Shown here: in pieces, positions 43,861 through 51,929 of the stretch
How the letters are laid out: each line of letters opens with the position of its first letter
How positions within the stretch are numbered: position 1 is the first letter of the stretch
NCBI GenBank assembly: GCA_958295835.1
Contig: OY282378.1
Coordinates: forward strand, 4,303,694-4,367,693
Length of the DNA stretch: 64,000 nt
Source of the DNA: an uncultured Gammaproteobacteria bacterium
GTDB lineage: Bacteria; Pseudomonadota; Gammaproteobacteria; HK1
Direction: 5' to 3'
Position numbers and translations under genes: made by a program
The notes under the pieces: generated by a model
The model's input: only the letters and a program-made list of their open reading frames with translations
What the model was told of the DNA's origin: nothing
The model's database searches: none

Positions 43861-44074
43861 GACGGTCGTAGCCTGCCGCCGGCACGCGAGCGAGGTCCCG
43901 GAGGGCTGAATCGCTCTCGAACGAGGCTGGCAAACCGATGGCCCGCTCGTCCATCCGGAAACACCGCGAACACCACGTTATGCACGGAGCCCCCGCCCTG
44001 CCCGCCGCGAGCCGGGCTCGCTTGAACCGCCATGATGATGGCATCATGCCTTGCCAATTCCAGGGAGCGCCCGC

Positions 44075-44983
44075 ATGAAATACCCCCGTATCCCGATCGT
44101 CATCGCGTCGATCGTCATCGCGACCATCGTCGTGCTGCTCCTGCTCGGCTCGCGGCTCTACGTCAGCGTACCCGCGGGCCATGCCTCGGTCGCCACCCTG
44201 TTCGGCGACGTCCGGCCCGAGCCCTACGAACAGGGCCTGCACGTCCCCGTCAATCCGCTCTACGACTGGCACCTCTACGACGTCCGGCAGAAGAGCTACA
44301 AGGAGACCGCCAACGTCCCGTCCCAGGACCAGCTCCAGACCAGCGTCGAGGTGAGCGTCCAGTACCGGCTGGTGCAGGCGGATACGCCGCGCATCCTGCA
44401 AGGGACGGGGACGGCCTCCGACGTGCTCGCGGTGCACCTGATCCCGAAGCTGCGCTCGCTCCTGCGCGAGCAGGGCAAGACCATCAAACGCGCCGAGGAT
44501 TTCTTCCTGGAAACGACCCAGGATTCATTGCAGACGAACATCCTCGAAGGGCTGCGTGCCTACCTGCGCTCGAAGGGCGTGGAGGTGGAGGCGGTGCTGA
44601 TCCGGGATATCTCGCTGCCTCCTTTCATCACCAAGGCCATCGAGGGGAAGAAGGAGCGCGAGCAGGAAGTGGAGAAGCAGAAGGCGGAGCTCGAACGCTT
44701 CCGCACCGAGCAGCAGCAGAAGATCGCCGCCGCCCAGGCCGAACGGGAGGCCGCCGAGGAAGAGGCCGAGCGCCGCCGGGTGCTGGCGGACGCCCAGGCC
44801 TACGAGATCGAGCGCATCAACGAGGCCGTCGGCGACAACCCCAACTACGTGCGTCTGCAAGCCCTCGAGGCGCTACGCGCCATCTCCAAGGACCCCGCCT
44901 CCAAGATCTACTTCATGGACGGGTCCAGCCCCATGCCGTTGCCGTTGATGCACATGGGGGAAACGGAGGCGTTGACGCGCTGA
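44075..44983 (+). CDS. SPFH/prohibitin-domain membrane protein
   Basis: 302-residue protein with one N-terminal membrane anchor (IVIASIVIATIVVLLLLGS), an SPFH/band-7 domain (about residues 35-195: VSVPAGHASVATLFGDVRP, SVEVSVQYRLV) and a long charged coiled coil rich in Glu/Lys/Gln (KEREQEVEKQKAELERF), as in prohibitin and HflC-like proteins. It probably forms membrane rings or microdomains. ATG 44075 with GGGAG upstream. Its relation to the C1 genes around it is not evident; the second FolC gene begins 10 bp after its stop. Confidence 0.88.
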   Translation: MKYPRIPIVIASIVIATIVVLLLLGSRLYVSVPAGHASVATLFGDVRPEPYEQGLHVPVNPLYDWHLYDVRQKSYKETANVPSQDQLQTSVEVSVQYRLVQADTPRILQGTGTASDVLAVHLIPKLRSLLREQGKTIKRAEDFFLETTQDSLQTNILEGLRAYLRSKGVEVEAVLIRDISLPPFITKAIEGKKEREQEVEKQKAELERFRTEQQQKIAAAQAEREAAEEEAERRRVLADAQAYEIERINEAVGDNPNYVRLQALEALRAISKDPASKIYFMDGSSPMPLPLMHMGETEALTR

Positions 44984-44992
44984 CGCTTTCCG

Positions 44993-46588
44993 GTGCGCAC
45001 CGTGCCGGGGCCGAATCCGGACAGACGCACGGGAAACGGCCGGCCGCCGGCGTATCGCCATGCGGTACGCTGGCTCGAATCCCTCGTTCGCACCCCGCCT
45101 CGCACGCGAAGCGAGCGCGAGCGGCTGGGCCTCGCGCCGATCGAGTCGCTGCTCCACCGCATCGGCAACCCGCACCACGGGGTCCCGGCGATCCATGTCA
45201 CGGGTTCGAAAGGCAAAGGCTCGACCGCGATCTACACCGAGGCGCTGCTCACCGCGGCCGGTCTCCGGACCGGCACGTTCACGTCCCCCCATCTTGAAGA
45301 ATGGACCGAACGAATCCGGATCGACGGGGCGCCGATCGGCGACGCCCGGTTCGTCGAGGCGCTGGAGAGGGTCCGGCCGGCCGTCACCGCGCTGCACGAA
45401 TCCGATGCGGATGCCGCCCCCGCCTTCTTCGACGCCCTGGTCGCTGCCGCGTTCTCGGTCTTCGCCGACGCACCGGTGGACATCGCGGTGGTCGAAGCCG
45501 GGATCGGCGCGCGGCTCGATCCGACCCGCGTCTGCCGGGCGGTGGCCACCTGCGTGACCGGCGTCGAGCTGGAGCACACCGACCGGCTCGGACCAACGAT
45601 CGCGGACATCGCGCGCGAGAAGGCGGCGGTCGCGCGCCCCGGCGTCCCCCTCGTCGCCGGCTCGATGCCCGAGGAGGCGCGGGCGGCGCTGGAGCGCGAG
45701 GCCGCGCGCGCCGGCGCCCCGCTCCTGTGGCTGGGCCGCGAGATCAGGATCCGTCGCGGCGTCACCTTCCGTTCAGGCGACACGGCGCGAGCCGGCCCGC
45801 GTCGTGATGCGTCGAGCCTTCAGGAGATCCCCGGCCGGAGCGGGACCGGGAGCCGCGGGGGCCTCGCGCGTACGGGCTCGCTCGCAAGCGGCGACCGCTC
45901 GCGCGGTCGCTTGGCGATTCCGCTGCGCGGAATCGCGGGCGCCTCGACCAGCGTCGCAGGCGAGCGGGAAACAGTGTTGTTACATACAAGCGCCGCCCCG
46001 GCCGAGATCGCCGTGGCCGGACGAACCATCCCGGTCTCACTCCGCCAGCCGGGGCGGCACATGCTCGAGAATGCGGCGCTCGCTCTCGCGCTGGCCAACG
46101 AAACCGGCGCGCTGGATCGACTCGACGACGCAGCGGCGCAAGCCGCGCTCGAAGCCGCAGTGCTGCCCGGCCGTGCGGAGGTGCTGCGGGAAGCCCCGCT
46201 CGTCATCGCCGACGGCGCGCATACCCGCGCGTCGATCGAGGCCCTGGTCGAGGTTCTCGACGCCCGGGCCACGGCCGGGACGGCCGGGCTCGTCGCGGTC
46301 GTCTCGGCCACCCGCGGGAAGGACGCGGCCCGCGTGCTCTCCCCTCTCCTGCGGCGCGCGGACACCGTCATCGCCACCGCGGCGGAAGCCTCCCGTTCGC
46401 TTCCCGCGGCCGATCTCGCGCACACATTGGAGGCATTGCGCCCCCGCGTCGCGATCACATGCGCGGATGCCCCGGACGAAGCGATGCGGACGGCGATCGA
46501 CGCCGCCGGCCGCGACGGCGTGGTCTGCGCAACCGGCTCGATGTACATGGCCGGGGCCGCGCGGCGCGTGCTCCGGACCTCGCAATGA
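44993..46588 (+). CDS. Second FolC-like Mur ligase with in-frame palindromic-element insert
   Basis: 531-residue folylpolyglutamate synthase-type ligase. ATP loop VTGSKGKGSTAIYTEALL, FTSPHLEEWTERI, VVEAGIGARLDPT, QPGRHMLENAALAL and IADGAHTRASIEALVE are present. It adds glutamate to folates or a related acceptor. A canonical folC exists at 55.2 kb, so this is a paralogue. It is about 100 residues longer than the family because residues about 262-330 are foreign: a Gly/Arg/Ser-rich stretch and a double-palindrome element read as GDRSRGRLAIPLRGIAGA to VLLHTS. The frame is kept, so the protein may still fold with an added loop. Start GTG 44993 is a guess; the conserved part begins at HAVRWLESL. 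Confidence 0.82.
   Translation: MRTVPGPNPDRRTGNGRPPAYRHAVRWLESLVRTPPRTRSERERLGLAPIESLLHRIGNPHHGVPAIHVTGSKGKGSTAIYTEALLTAAGLRTGTFTSPHLEEWTERIRIDGAPIGDARFVEALERVRPAVTALHESDADAAPAFFDALVAAAFSVFADAPVDIAVVEAGIGARLDPTRVCRAVATCVTGVELEHTDRLGPTIADIAREKAAVARPGVPLVAGSMPEEARAALEREAARAGAPLLWLGREIRIRRGVTFRSGDTARAGPRRDASSLQEIPGRSGTGSRGGLARTGSLASGDRSRGRLAIPLRGIAGASTSVAGERETVLLHTSAAPAEIAVAGRTIPVSLRQPGRHMLENAALALALANETGALDRLDDAAAQAALEAAVLPGRAEVLREAPLVIADGAHTRASIEALVEVLDARATAGTAGLVAVVSATRGKDAARVLSPLLRRADTVIATAAEASRSLPAADLAHTLEALRPRVAITCADAPDEAMRTAIDAAGRDGVVCATGSMYMAGAARRVLRTSQ
45891..45991. repeat. Double-palindrome element copy C, inside a coding sequence
   Basis: Complete copy (101 bp) inside the second FolC gene, in frame and without stop codons. 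Palindromes GCGACCGC/GCGGTCGC and GCGATTCCGC/GCGGAATCGC are at the left end; the distal arm AACAGTGTTGTTACATACAAG is at 45969-45989. Same orientation as copy B and same length. Confidence 0.85.
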
Positions 46589-46813
46589 AGCATCGGGAGG
46601 TGGGCGTATTGCGCAGGACGGCCCGCCGCGTGGTGGCGGGTCGGAACGTGGTGGAGGCGGCACGCAGGCACGGCCCACTCGGATGCAGACGAGACCCGCA
46701 GTCTCGTCCGCCCTCCACGAGACCCCTTGAAACAAGCCATTTCCTCGCATCGCCCGATTCATACCTCACACCCGTACCTCATACTCAAACCGGCATTGAC
46801 TGGGAACGGATGA

Positions 46814-46846
46814 TTGAACCGCCCCGGGAAACCCGGGGAGGTTCAA
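46814..46846. repeat. Long GC-rich hairpin at the end of the IS3 remnant
   Basis: TTGAACC-G-CCCCGGG, loop AAA, CCCGGGG-A-GGTTCAA: 14 paired bases with one G/A mismatch. It directly abuts the transposase remnant on its 3' side. No T-run follows on either strand. It could be an insertion-sequence end or a separate palindromic repeat. Confidence 0.55.
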
Positions 46847-47280
46847 AGATGGCTCTGCGCGCTTGGTGATGGTCGTGGAAGTGCGTGCGGTCGAGCAGCT
46901 CGCATTCGAGGGTGGCGAAGAAGCTCTCGGCCATGGCGTTGTCGAAGCAGTCCCCGACCGAGCCCATCGACGGGACCACCCCCCATCGCCGGCAGCGCTC
47001 GCCGAAGGCGAAGGAGGTGTACTGGCAGCCCTGGACGCTCTCATGAACCGGTAGACCTCCCGGGTCCGACCTCCCGAGCAAACCAGGCGTTCGTCGGGCG
47101 AAGGGTTCACTGGACCCTTCGCAGGTCCTCCTCACCTTTTGCCAGTACCTGTCTACCTTCGGCAGACAACAACACCGCCATTCCCGAGCCAGCTCTTCCG
47201 CAGTCCGTCCGGTGCGAGCCAACTCGACCCTCTGGCGCCGGAAGGCCGGCGGGTATGGCGGTCTCGATTTCGGCAGAGTG
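46847..47280 (-). pseudogene. IS3-family transposase remnant (orfA and orfB pieces)
   Basis: Minus-strand pieces of both IS3 frames. Near 47280-47190 an OrfA start (YPPAFRRQRVELARTGRTAE, then ELAREW); near 47050-46850 the OrfB integrase end (QYTSFAFGERCRRWGVVPSM, GSVGDCFDNAMAESFFATLE, CELLDRTHFHD). The section between is missing or scrambled, so the catalytic DDE core is incomplete and the element is dead. Its ends are not clear apart from the hairpin at 46814-46846. The 46589-46813 stretch before it shows nothing recognisable. Confidence 0.8.
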
Positions 47281-47472
47281 GATCCCTCCTCCCCAAAGGG
47301 TCAGGTGCCCACGAAATCCGGTCAACTCCACCATCAACATGGGCCGCCGGGAAGTCTCGCCGTTGTGCTTCTTCCTCCATTCGGAGACTCGGTACTCGGG
47401 CACGGCGACCGTCGTTCCCGGGGGAACCGGTTGAACGCCTGCGCGCGTTCGTGCCTGCCCCCGTGTCGTTCG

Positions 47473-47922
47473 TCAGGATGGAGAATTTCCTGATGCCGGC
47501 GCAGCAAGATCGGCTATCGCCACTCCCCTCCCGTCTTCGTCCAGCACGAGCGAAGCCGAGTTCATGCAGTATCGCAGTCCCGTCGGCGGTGGCCCGTCGG
47601 GGAAGACGTGACCGAGATGGGCGTCGCAGACCGCGCAGAGGACTTCGGTGCGGCGCATCCGGAACGAGCGATCCTCTTCCTCCGTGACGTTGCTCCCGGC
47701 GATCGGCTCGTAGAAGCTCGGCCAACCGGTGCCGGAATCGAACTTCGTCGCGGAGTCGAACAGCGGCGTGCCGCAGCAGCGGCACCGGTAGATGCCGTCG
47801 CGCTTGCAGTCGTGGTACTCGCCGGTGAAGGCGCGCTCGGTGCCCTTCCCGCGCGTCACGTGGTACTGCTCCGGCGTCAGCGTCGCACGCCATTCCCGAT
47901 CCTGCTTCACCATTTTCTTCAT
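47473..47922 (-). CDS. msrB: Peptide-methionine (R)-S-oxide reductase
   Basis: 149-residue MsrB that repairs R-methionine sulfoxide in proteins. Zinc cysteines in CRCCGTPLFDS and CAVCDAHLGHVF, substrate block GTGWPSFYEPI and the catalytic cysteine in LRYCMNSASL. ATG 47922 with GGGAG upstream; longer frames are not conserved. Cytoplasmic, no signal peptide. Stands alone between the IS remnant and vapBC. Confidence 0.95.
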   Translation of the reverse strand: MKKMVKQDREWRATLTPEQYHVTRGKGTERAFTGEYHDCKRDGIYRCRCCGTPLFDSATKFDSGTGWPSFYEPIAGSNVTEEEDRSFRMRRTEVLCAVCDAHLGHVFPDGPPPTGLRYCMNSASLVLDEDGRGVAIADLAAPASGNSPS

Positions 47923-48171
47923 GTCGTGCTCCCTATGTCGTCTTCCCTCACGGGCTCGTGAGAATGCATCGCTTGCTGCATCACGTTCACGCCGCTGTTC
48001 CCCAAAACGCGCTTTTGCGAAGCACCAACACCCGGTAGGGTCCCTGTGGCAGAACACCGGATCGTCCTTGACGAATACTCGTATGACTCCATGTCGCACT
48101 TCATTTTGCGTTCATGCGCACGACTGACGACCGTACCCCTGTCGTACCTCAGGACAGTTCCAGTCCGCAAA

Positions 48172-48605
48172 TCACATGTCCGGGTCATCCTGGACTTCGC
48201 GACCTGGATCGTAGATCGCCAGCGCGCTGAAGCTGCCCCGGTAGAACCCGCGGTCACGGGTCAGCAACCGTTCGCACTGGACGAGCGCGTGCGCACCGAC
48301 GATGAAATCCGCTGCGATCCTCTGCCGTGACCCTCCTCGGCTCCGGTAAGCATGCCAGTGACGGGCTGCCTCGAGTGCGGATTCCCGAGTCACTTCGGAG
48401 TAGCCGATACATAGCGTCTGCAGCGCGGCCAGGAGCTCGGCCTGCTGGTCACCGTATACGGTCGCAACCTCGGCCCAGACGATGTCGCATGCGACGACGG
48501 CGCCCTCGGCAAGGCAACGGGTCAGAGCGTCTGCGGATGCGGCTCCGTGGCGCGGGTCGGACTCGAGGATGTCTACGAGAACATTGTGTCGACTGCCGTG
48601 ATCAC
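48172..48605 (-). pseudogene. vapC: PIN-domain toxin VapC, frameshifted at the first catalytic Asp
   Basis: VapC-type ribonuclease toxin. From the GTG at 48605 the frame reads VITAVDTMFS and stops; with one extra base near 48585 it would read VITAVDTNVLVDILESDPRH and continue to the end at 48172. The other acidic residues are intact (DIVWAEVA, IAADFIVGAHA, LLTRDRGFY). The likely lesion is the loss of one A in a short A-run right after the first active-site Asp. The GTG overlaps the vapB stop by 4 bases, so the pair was coupled. Could also be a sequencing error. Confidence 0.8.
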
Positions 48606-48823
48606 GCTGGATCCCGCAGTTCGCTGACCAATTCGTCGGTCGACCGGCTCCGGCCGAGCGCGCCAAAAACCATGTCTACCGGACCACGGAGTTGCAGCTT
48701 GACTGCGACCAGTCTCCCGCCGTCCGCCTCGAAGTCGAGAACCGTTCCCGGCATGAGACCGAGCTTCCTGCGAAGAGCTTTCGGGATGGCGACCTGGCCG
48801 CGTTCCGCAACTTTTGCCTTCAT
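48602..48823 (-). CDS. vapB: AbrB/MazE-type antitoxin VapB
   Basis: 73-residue swapped-hairpin DNA-binding protein: MKAKVAERGQVAIPKALRRK, then LGLMPGTVLDFEADGGRLVA is the SpoVT-AbrB fold. It would neutralise VapC and repress its own promoter. Upstream at about 48870 the sequence CTAC-TCAT-GTAG could be an operator half-site pair, but this is weak. The gene is intact although its toxin partner carries a frameshift. Confidence 0.9.
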   Translation of the reverse strand: MKAKVAERGQVAIPKALRRKLGLMPGTVLDFEADGGRLVAVKLQLRGPVDMVFGALGRSRSTDELVSELRDPA

Positions 48824-49234
48824 CCTGCGTACCTCGGCTAAAACCGCAGGTATGAAATCCTACATGAGTAGTATGCAAACACGATAGCTACTCGTCCCGG
48901 CCGGTCGCCGCTCACATGGAACATACCCGAGCCCTGCTACCATGAAGTCTGGGCCAATGCGTTTGCCAGCCGCTTTCTGCTGCCTGCTCGGCGCAGGGGA
49001 CGTCCAGTCGAAGGAGAATTCGCCGCCCCCAACTGCACGCGGGTCTTCCAGCCCGTGCTGCCGGCGAGCGGCGTCGTGGGCGTCGACGGCAAGGCGTTGC
49101 CTTCGACGCGTGGCTTGAGGGATCGAATCGGCCTGGGCCGGTTCTTGCTCCAAAAAAATATTTCCATGAATTCAACAGGTTGTAGGATGTTACGTATAAG
49201 CGGCAGGCGGTGGACTACGATGTCCGGGGAGTGA
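48824..49234. other. Accessory intergenic region, no recognisable gene
   Basis: About 410 bp between vapBC and the glycerate kinase. It includes an AT-rich patch (CCAAAAAAATATTTCC near 49149-49164) that contrasts with the GC-rich surroundings, and short open frames without family resemblance. It may hold the remains of another insertion. The vapBC promoter should lie at its left end. Confidence 0.4.
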
Positions 49235-50548
49235 TCACCGCTCCACCTTCAGCGCGACGATGAGATCCAGGACGTTGGTGCCGGTCGGTCCGGTGCGTAC
49301 CAGATCACCGCTCGCTTCGAGAAACGCCCCCGCATCGGCGCCACGCAGGCAGCGATCGGGGTCGAGACCCGCCGCGGCTCCACGCGCGATCGTGCCCGCG
49401 TCCACCAGCGCTCCCGCATCTTCGCCGGGACCGTCGGTGCCGTCGGTTCCTGCGGCGAGCACCCATGCCCCCGCGCTCTCGCGGATCTCCAGCGCCGCCG
49501 CGAGCGCGAGGCTCTGGCACCGCCCTCCCCGTCCGGGGTTCGGAGGCAGCACCACCGTCGTCTCCCCCGCCCGGATGTGGGCGGCCGGCTTCGCCTCCGC
49601 GATCGCGCGCCCGATGCGGCGGCCGGTCTCGATCGTGTCCCCTTCCAGGAGATCCGGATGCTCGACGACGTCGACGCCCGCCGCCCGGTACACCGCGGCG
49701 GCGGCGGCGCGCGCATCGGCGGGGCGGGCGACGATCTCGGTCCGAACGTGACCTGCCGCCTCCTCGCCGGGGAGCAGGGGCGCCTGCCGTCCCATCTCCG
49801 CCAGCCACGGCGGGAGGTCGAGATCGCCGATTCCGAAGTCCTCGCCCGCATGCGGGACCAGCAGTCCCGACCCGATGACCTTCGGATCATCGCCCGGCAC
49901 GTCCGAGATCGCGAGGTGGAGGGTGCGGCGCGGGGCGATGCGCCGCGCGAGACGGCCTCCCTTGATGCGCGAAATGCGCTTGCGCACCCGGTTCATTGCG
50001 CCGATCGGGAGGCCCTCGGCCAGCAGGTACTCGTTCACCCGTGCGAGGTCCCCGGCGTCGAACCCTTCCGGCAGGATCTCGACGAGTGCGGAGGCGCCGC
50101 CCGAAACGAGCGCCAGCACGTCCGCGCCGGCGGGGATCGCGTCGACGAAGTCGGCCAGGACCCGTCCCGCCGCGAGGCAGGACTCGTCAGGCACCGGATG
50201 CGAAGATTCGACGACCTCGACGGGCCAGCCCGGATCGAGCAGGCCACCCGCGTGGCCATGCTTGGTGACGACGAGCGCGCGTTCGATGCCTGCTCCGAGA
50301 ACGTCGAACGCCCCGGCCATCATGGCCGCCGCCGCCTTTCCCACCGCGAAGACGAAACGCGGCGCGAGTGCGTACTCTGCGAGTGCGTACTCTGCGAGTG
50401 CGTACTCTGCGAGTGCGTACTCTGCGAGTACGTGCTCTTCGGCGAGGCGGCGGCGCACGCAGGCGCGCCCTCCCGTCGCATCGAGCGCGGCGCGATAGCC
50501 GTCGAGCAGGAGACGGCGCGGATCCCTCACCGCATTCGCGGAGTCCAT
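49235..50548 (-). CDS. Glycerate 2-kinase (GckA/TtuD, MOFRL family)
   Basis: 437-residue kinase phosphorylating D-glycerate to 2-phosphoglycerate, as in the serine cycle and glyoxylate/tartronate routes. Family blocks: VFAVGKAAAAMMAGAFDVL, VTKHGHAGG, ESSHPVPDE, ALVSGGASALVE, RVRKRISRIKGGRLA, AISDVPGDDPKVIGSG, and the C-terminal MOFRL part VLAAGTDGTDGPGEDAGALV with TGPTGTNVLDL. It begins 17 bp after metZ on the same strand. Residues 39-62 contain five EYALA-type pentapeptides from a 15-bp tandem repeat, in a surface helix region near the N-terminus. A glycerate kinase suits one-carbon metabolism, but no serine-cycle partner is visible. Confidence 0.92.
   Translation of the reverse strand: MDSANAVRDPRRLLLDGYRAALDATGGRACVRRRLAEEHVLAEYALAEYALAEYALAEYALAPRFVFAVGKAAAAMMAGAFDVLGAGIERALVVTKHGHAGGLLDPGWPVEVVESSHPVPDESCLAAGRVLADFVDAIPAGADVLALVSGGASALVEILPEGFDAGDLARVNEYLLAEGLPIGAMNRVRKRISRIKGGRLARRIAPRRTLHLAISDVPGDDPKVIGSGLLVPHAGEDFGIGDLDLPPWLAEMGRQAPLLPGEEAAGHVRTEIVARPADARAAAAAVYRAAGVDVVEHPDLLEGDTIETGRRIGRAIAEAKPAAHIRAGETTVVLPPNPGRGGRCQSLALAAALEIRESAGAWVLAAGTDGTDGPGEDAGALVDAGTIARGAAAGLDPDRCLRGADAGAFLEASGDLVRTGPTGTNVLDLIVALKVER
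50364..50438. repeat. In-frame 15-bp minisatellite inside the glycerate kinase gene
   Basis: Unit GCGAGTGCGTACTCT repeated exactly four times (50364-50423) plus a fifth diverged unit to 50438. The unit length is a multiple of three, so copy-number change would add or remove AEYAL pentapeptides without frameshift. Confidence 0.9.
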
Positions 50549-50565
50549 TCCGGATCGGTGGTGCC

Positions 50566-51792
50566 TCAGCCGGTGGCGGCACGAGGCCGAGGTCCCACCT
50601 CCGCCAGCCGGTCGAGTCCACGCGCCAGATCGGCGCGGACGTCCTCGAACGTCTCGAGCCCGACCGCGACCCGCACCAGCGATTCACCGATCCCCGCCGC
50701 CTCGCGCTGCTCCGCCGTAATCCGGCTGTGGGTGGTCGAGGCGGGATGCACGATGGTGGTCTTCGCATCCCCGAGGTTCGCGGTGATGGACAGGGCCCGG
50801 GCATTGTCGATGACCGTCCATGCCTCGTCCCGGCCACCGTGCACGTCGAAGGCCACGATGCCGCCGGCGGCGCTCTGCTGCCGCTCCGCGAGCGCGTGGC
50901 CCGGATGGGATTCCAGTCCGGGGTAATGGACGCGGCGTACCGCCGGATGGCCTTCGAGCCACCGCGCGAGCCGCGACGCGCTCTCGCTGACGGCGTGCAT
51001 GCGAATGCGCAACGTCTCCAGGCCGTGCAGGAAGACCCAGGCGTTGAACGGACTCATGCTCGGTCCCGCGGTGCGCAACAGCGAGAACAGCGCGTCATGG
51101 TGCGCGGCGTCGTTCGTGACCACCGCGCCGCCCACGCACCGGCCCTGCCCGTCGAGATACTTGGTCGCCGAGTGCACCACGATGCCGGCGCCGAGCTCGA
51201 TCGGCCGCGACAGCGCCGGCGTGCACAGGCAGTTGTCGATCACCAGGGTGGCGCCGTGCCCGCGCGCGAGCGCCCCGAGAGCGGCGACGTCCACGATCTC
51301 TCCGAGCGGATTGGTCGGACTCTCCGCGAAGAGCATCTTCGTCTCGGGACGGACGGCCCCGGACCATGCGTCGGCGTCGGTGGCGTCGACGAACGTCGTC
51401 TCGATACCGAACCGGGGGAGGACGTTCGCGAACAACGAGACCGTCGAGCCGAAGAGACCGTTGGCGGCGACCACGTGCTCACCGCAGCGCAGCAGCGTCA
51501 TCGCGGTCATGAGGATCGCGGACATGCCCGATGCGGTGGCGATGCACCCGGTACCGGCCTCCAGGGCGGCGAGCCGCCGCTCGAACGCGCGAACGGTCGG
51601 GTTCGTGAACCGGGAGTAGACGTTGCCGGGCTCCTCGCCGGAGAACCGGGCGGCGGCTTCCCGGGCATTCGCGAACACGAAGCTCGAGGTGAGGAAGATC
51701 GGGGCGTTGTGCTCCTGCTCGCCGGTGCGGGACTCTCCGGCGCGCACCGACAGGGTATCGAATCCGAACGCGCGGGCATCGCACTCGTTCAT
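50566..51792 (-). CDS. metZ: O-succinylhomoserine sulfhydrylase
   Basis: 408-residue Cys/Met-metabolism PLP enzyme making homocysteine from O-succinylhomoserine and sulfide. PLP lysine in VVHSATKYLDGQGRCVGG; NVYSRFTNPTVRAFERRLAA, TASGMSAILMTAMTLL and HPASTTHSRITAEQR are family blocks, and the MetZ-type GFDTLSVRAGESRT is at the start. ATG 51792 with GGGGAAG upstream. The leader carries a SAM-II-like aptamer and an intrinsic terminator, so expression should fall when SAM is high. It follows purF, the usual gammaproteobacterial order, and precedes the glycerate kinase. Confidence 0.96.
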   Translation of the reverse strand: MNECDARAFGFDTLSVRAGESRTGEQEHNAPIFLTSSFVFANAREAAARFSGEEPGNVYSRFTNPTVRAFERRLAALEAGTGCIATASGMSAILMTAMTLLRCGEHVVAANGLFGSTVSLFANVLPRFGIETTFVDATDADAWSGAVRPETKMLFAESPTNPLGEIVDVAALGALARGHGATLVIDNCLCTPALSRPIELGAGIVVHSATKYLDGQGRCVGGAVVTNDAAHHDALFSLLRTAGPSMSPFNAWVFLHGLETLRIRMHAVSESASRLARWLEGHPAVRRVHYPGLESHPGHALAERQQSAAGGIVAFDVHGGRDEAWTVIDNARALSITANLGDAKTTIVHPASTTHSRITAEQREAAGIGESLVRVAVGLETFEDVRADLARGLDRLAEVGPRPRAATG

Positions 51793-51830
51793 GCTGGACT
51801 TCCCCGGGCCGGCCCATGGCCGAGCCCACG

Positions 51831-51861
51831 AAAAACCCGCTCCAGCGAAAGCTTCGGCGGG
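51831..51861 (-). terminator. Intrinsic terminator/attenuator in the metZ leader
   Basis: On the minus strand CCCGC-CGAAGCTTTCGCTGGA-GCGGG followed by TTTTT. It lies 5 nt beyond the aptamer and about 40 bp before the metZ start, so it would stop leader transcripts before the gene. It could instead only end purF transcripts, but purF stops about 270 bp upstream and a -10 element lies between. Confidence 0.7.
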
Positions 51862-51865
51862 CTCG

Positions 51866-51922
51866 CCTTCACTTTGGCCGCATTGATCGAGCGCCCGCAA
51901 GCTGAAGCATCAAGTCGGCGCT
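51866..51922 (-). ncRNA. SAM-II-like riboswitch aptamer upstream of metZ
   Basis: 57-nt minus-strand RNA with the complete SAM-II layout. P1: AGCGCC (51922-51917) pairs perfectly with GGCGCU (51895-51890). The loop contains GACUUG and GCUUGC (consensus GAUUUG and GCUUGC). The 3' strand reads CGAUCAAUGCGGCCAAAG, matching UGAUAAAUGUAGCUAAA of the metX SAM-II RNA at 12 of 17 positions. The pseudoknot closes by CUUCA in the loop pairing with UGAAG after the core. Two U-to-C differences fall in the core (GAUUUG to GACUUG, GCUAAA to GCCAAA). Position immediately after a -10 box and before a terminator, in front of a homocysteine-forming gene, supports function. SAM-II RNAs are mainly known from alphaproteobacteria. 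Confidence 0.72.
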
Positions 51923-51929
51923 GGCGGGC

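Noticed and set aside
48860..49175. Small minus-strand genes between vapB and the glycerate kinase
   Set aside because: Several overlapping short frames, Arg/Pro-rich, with no ribosome binding site or known motif; treated as non-coding or remnant sequence.
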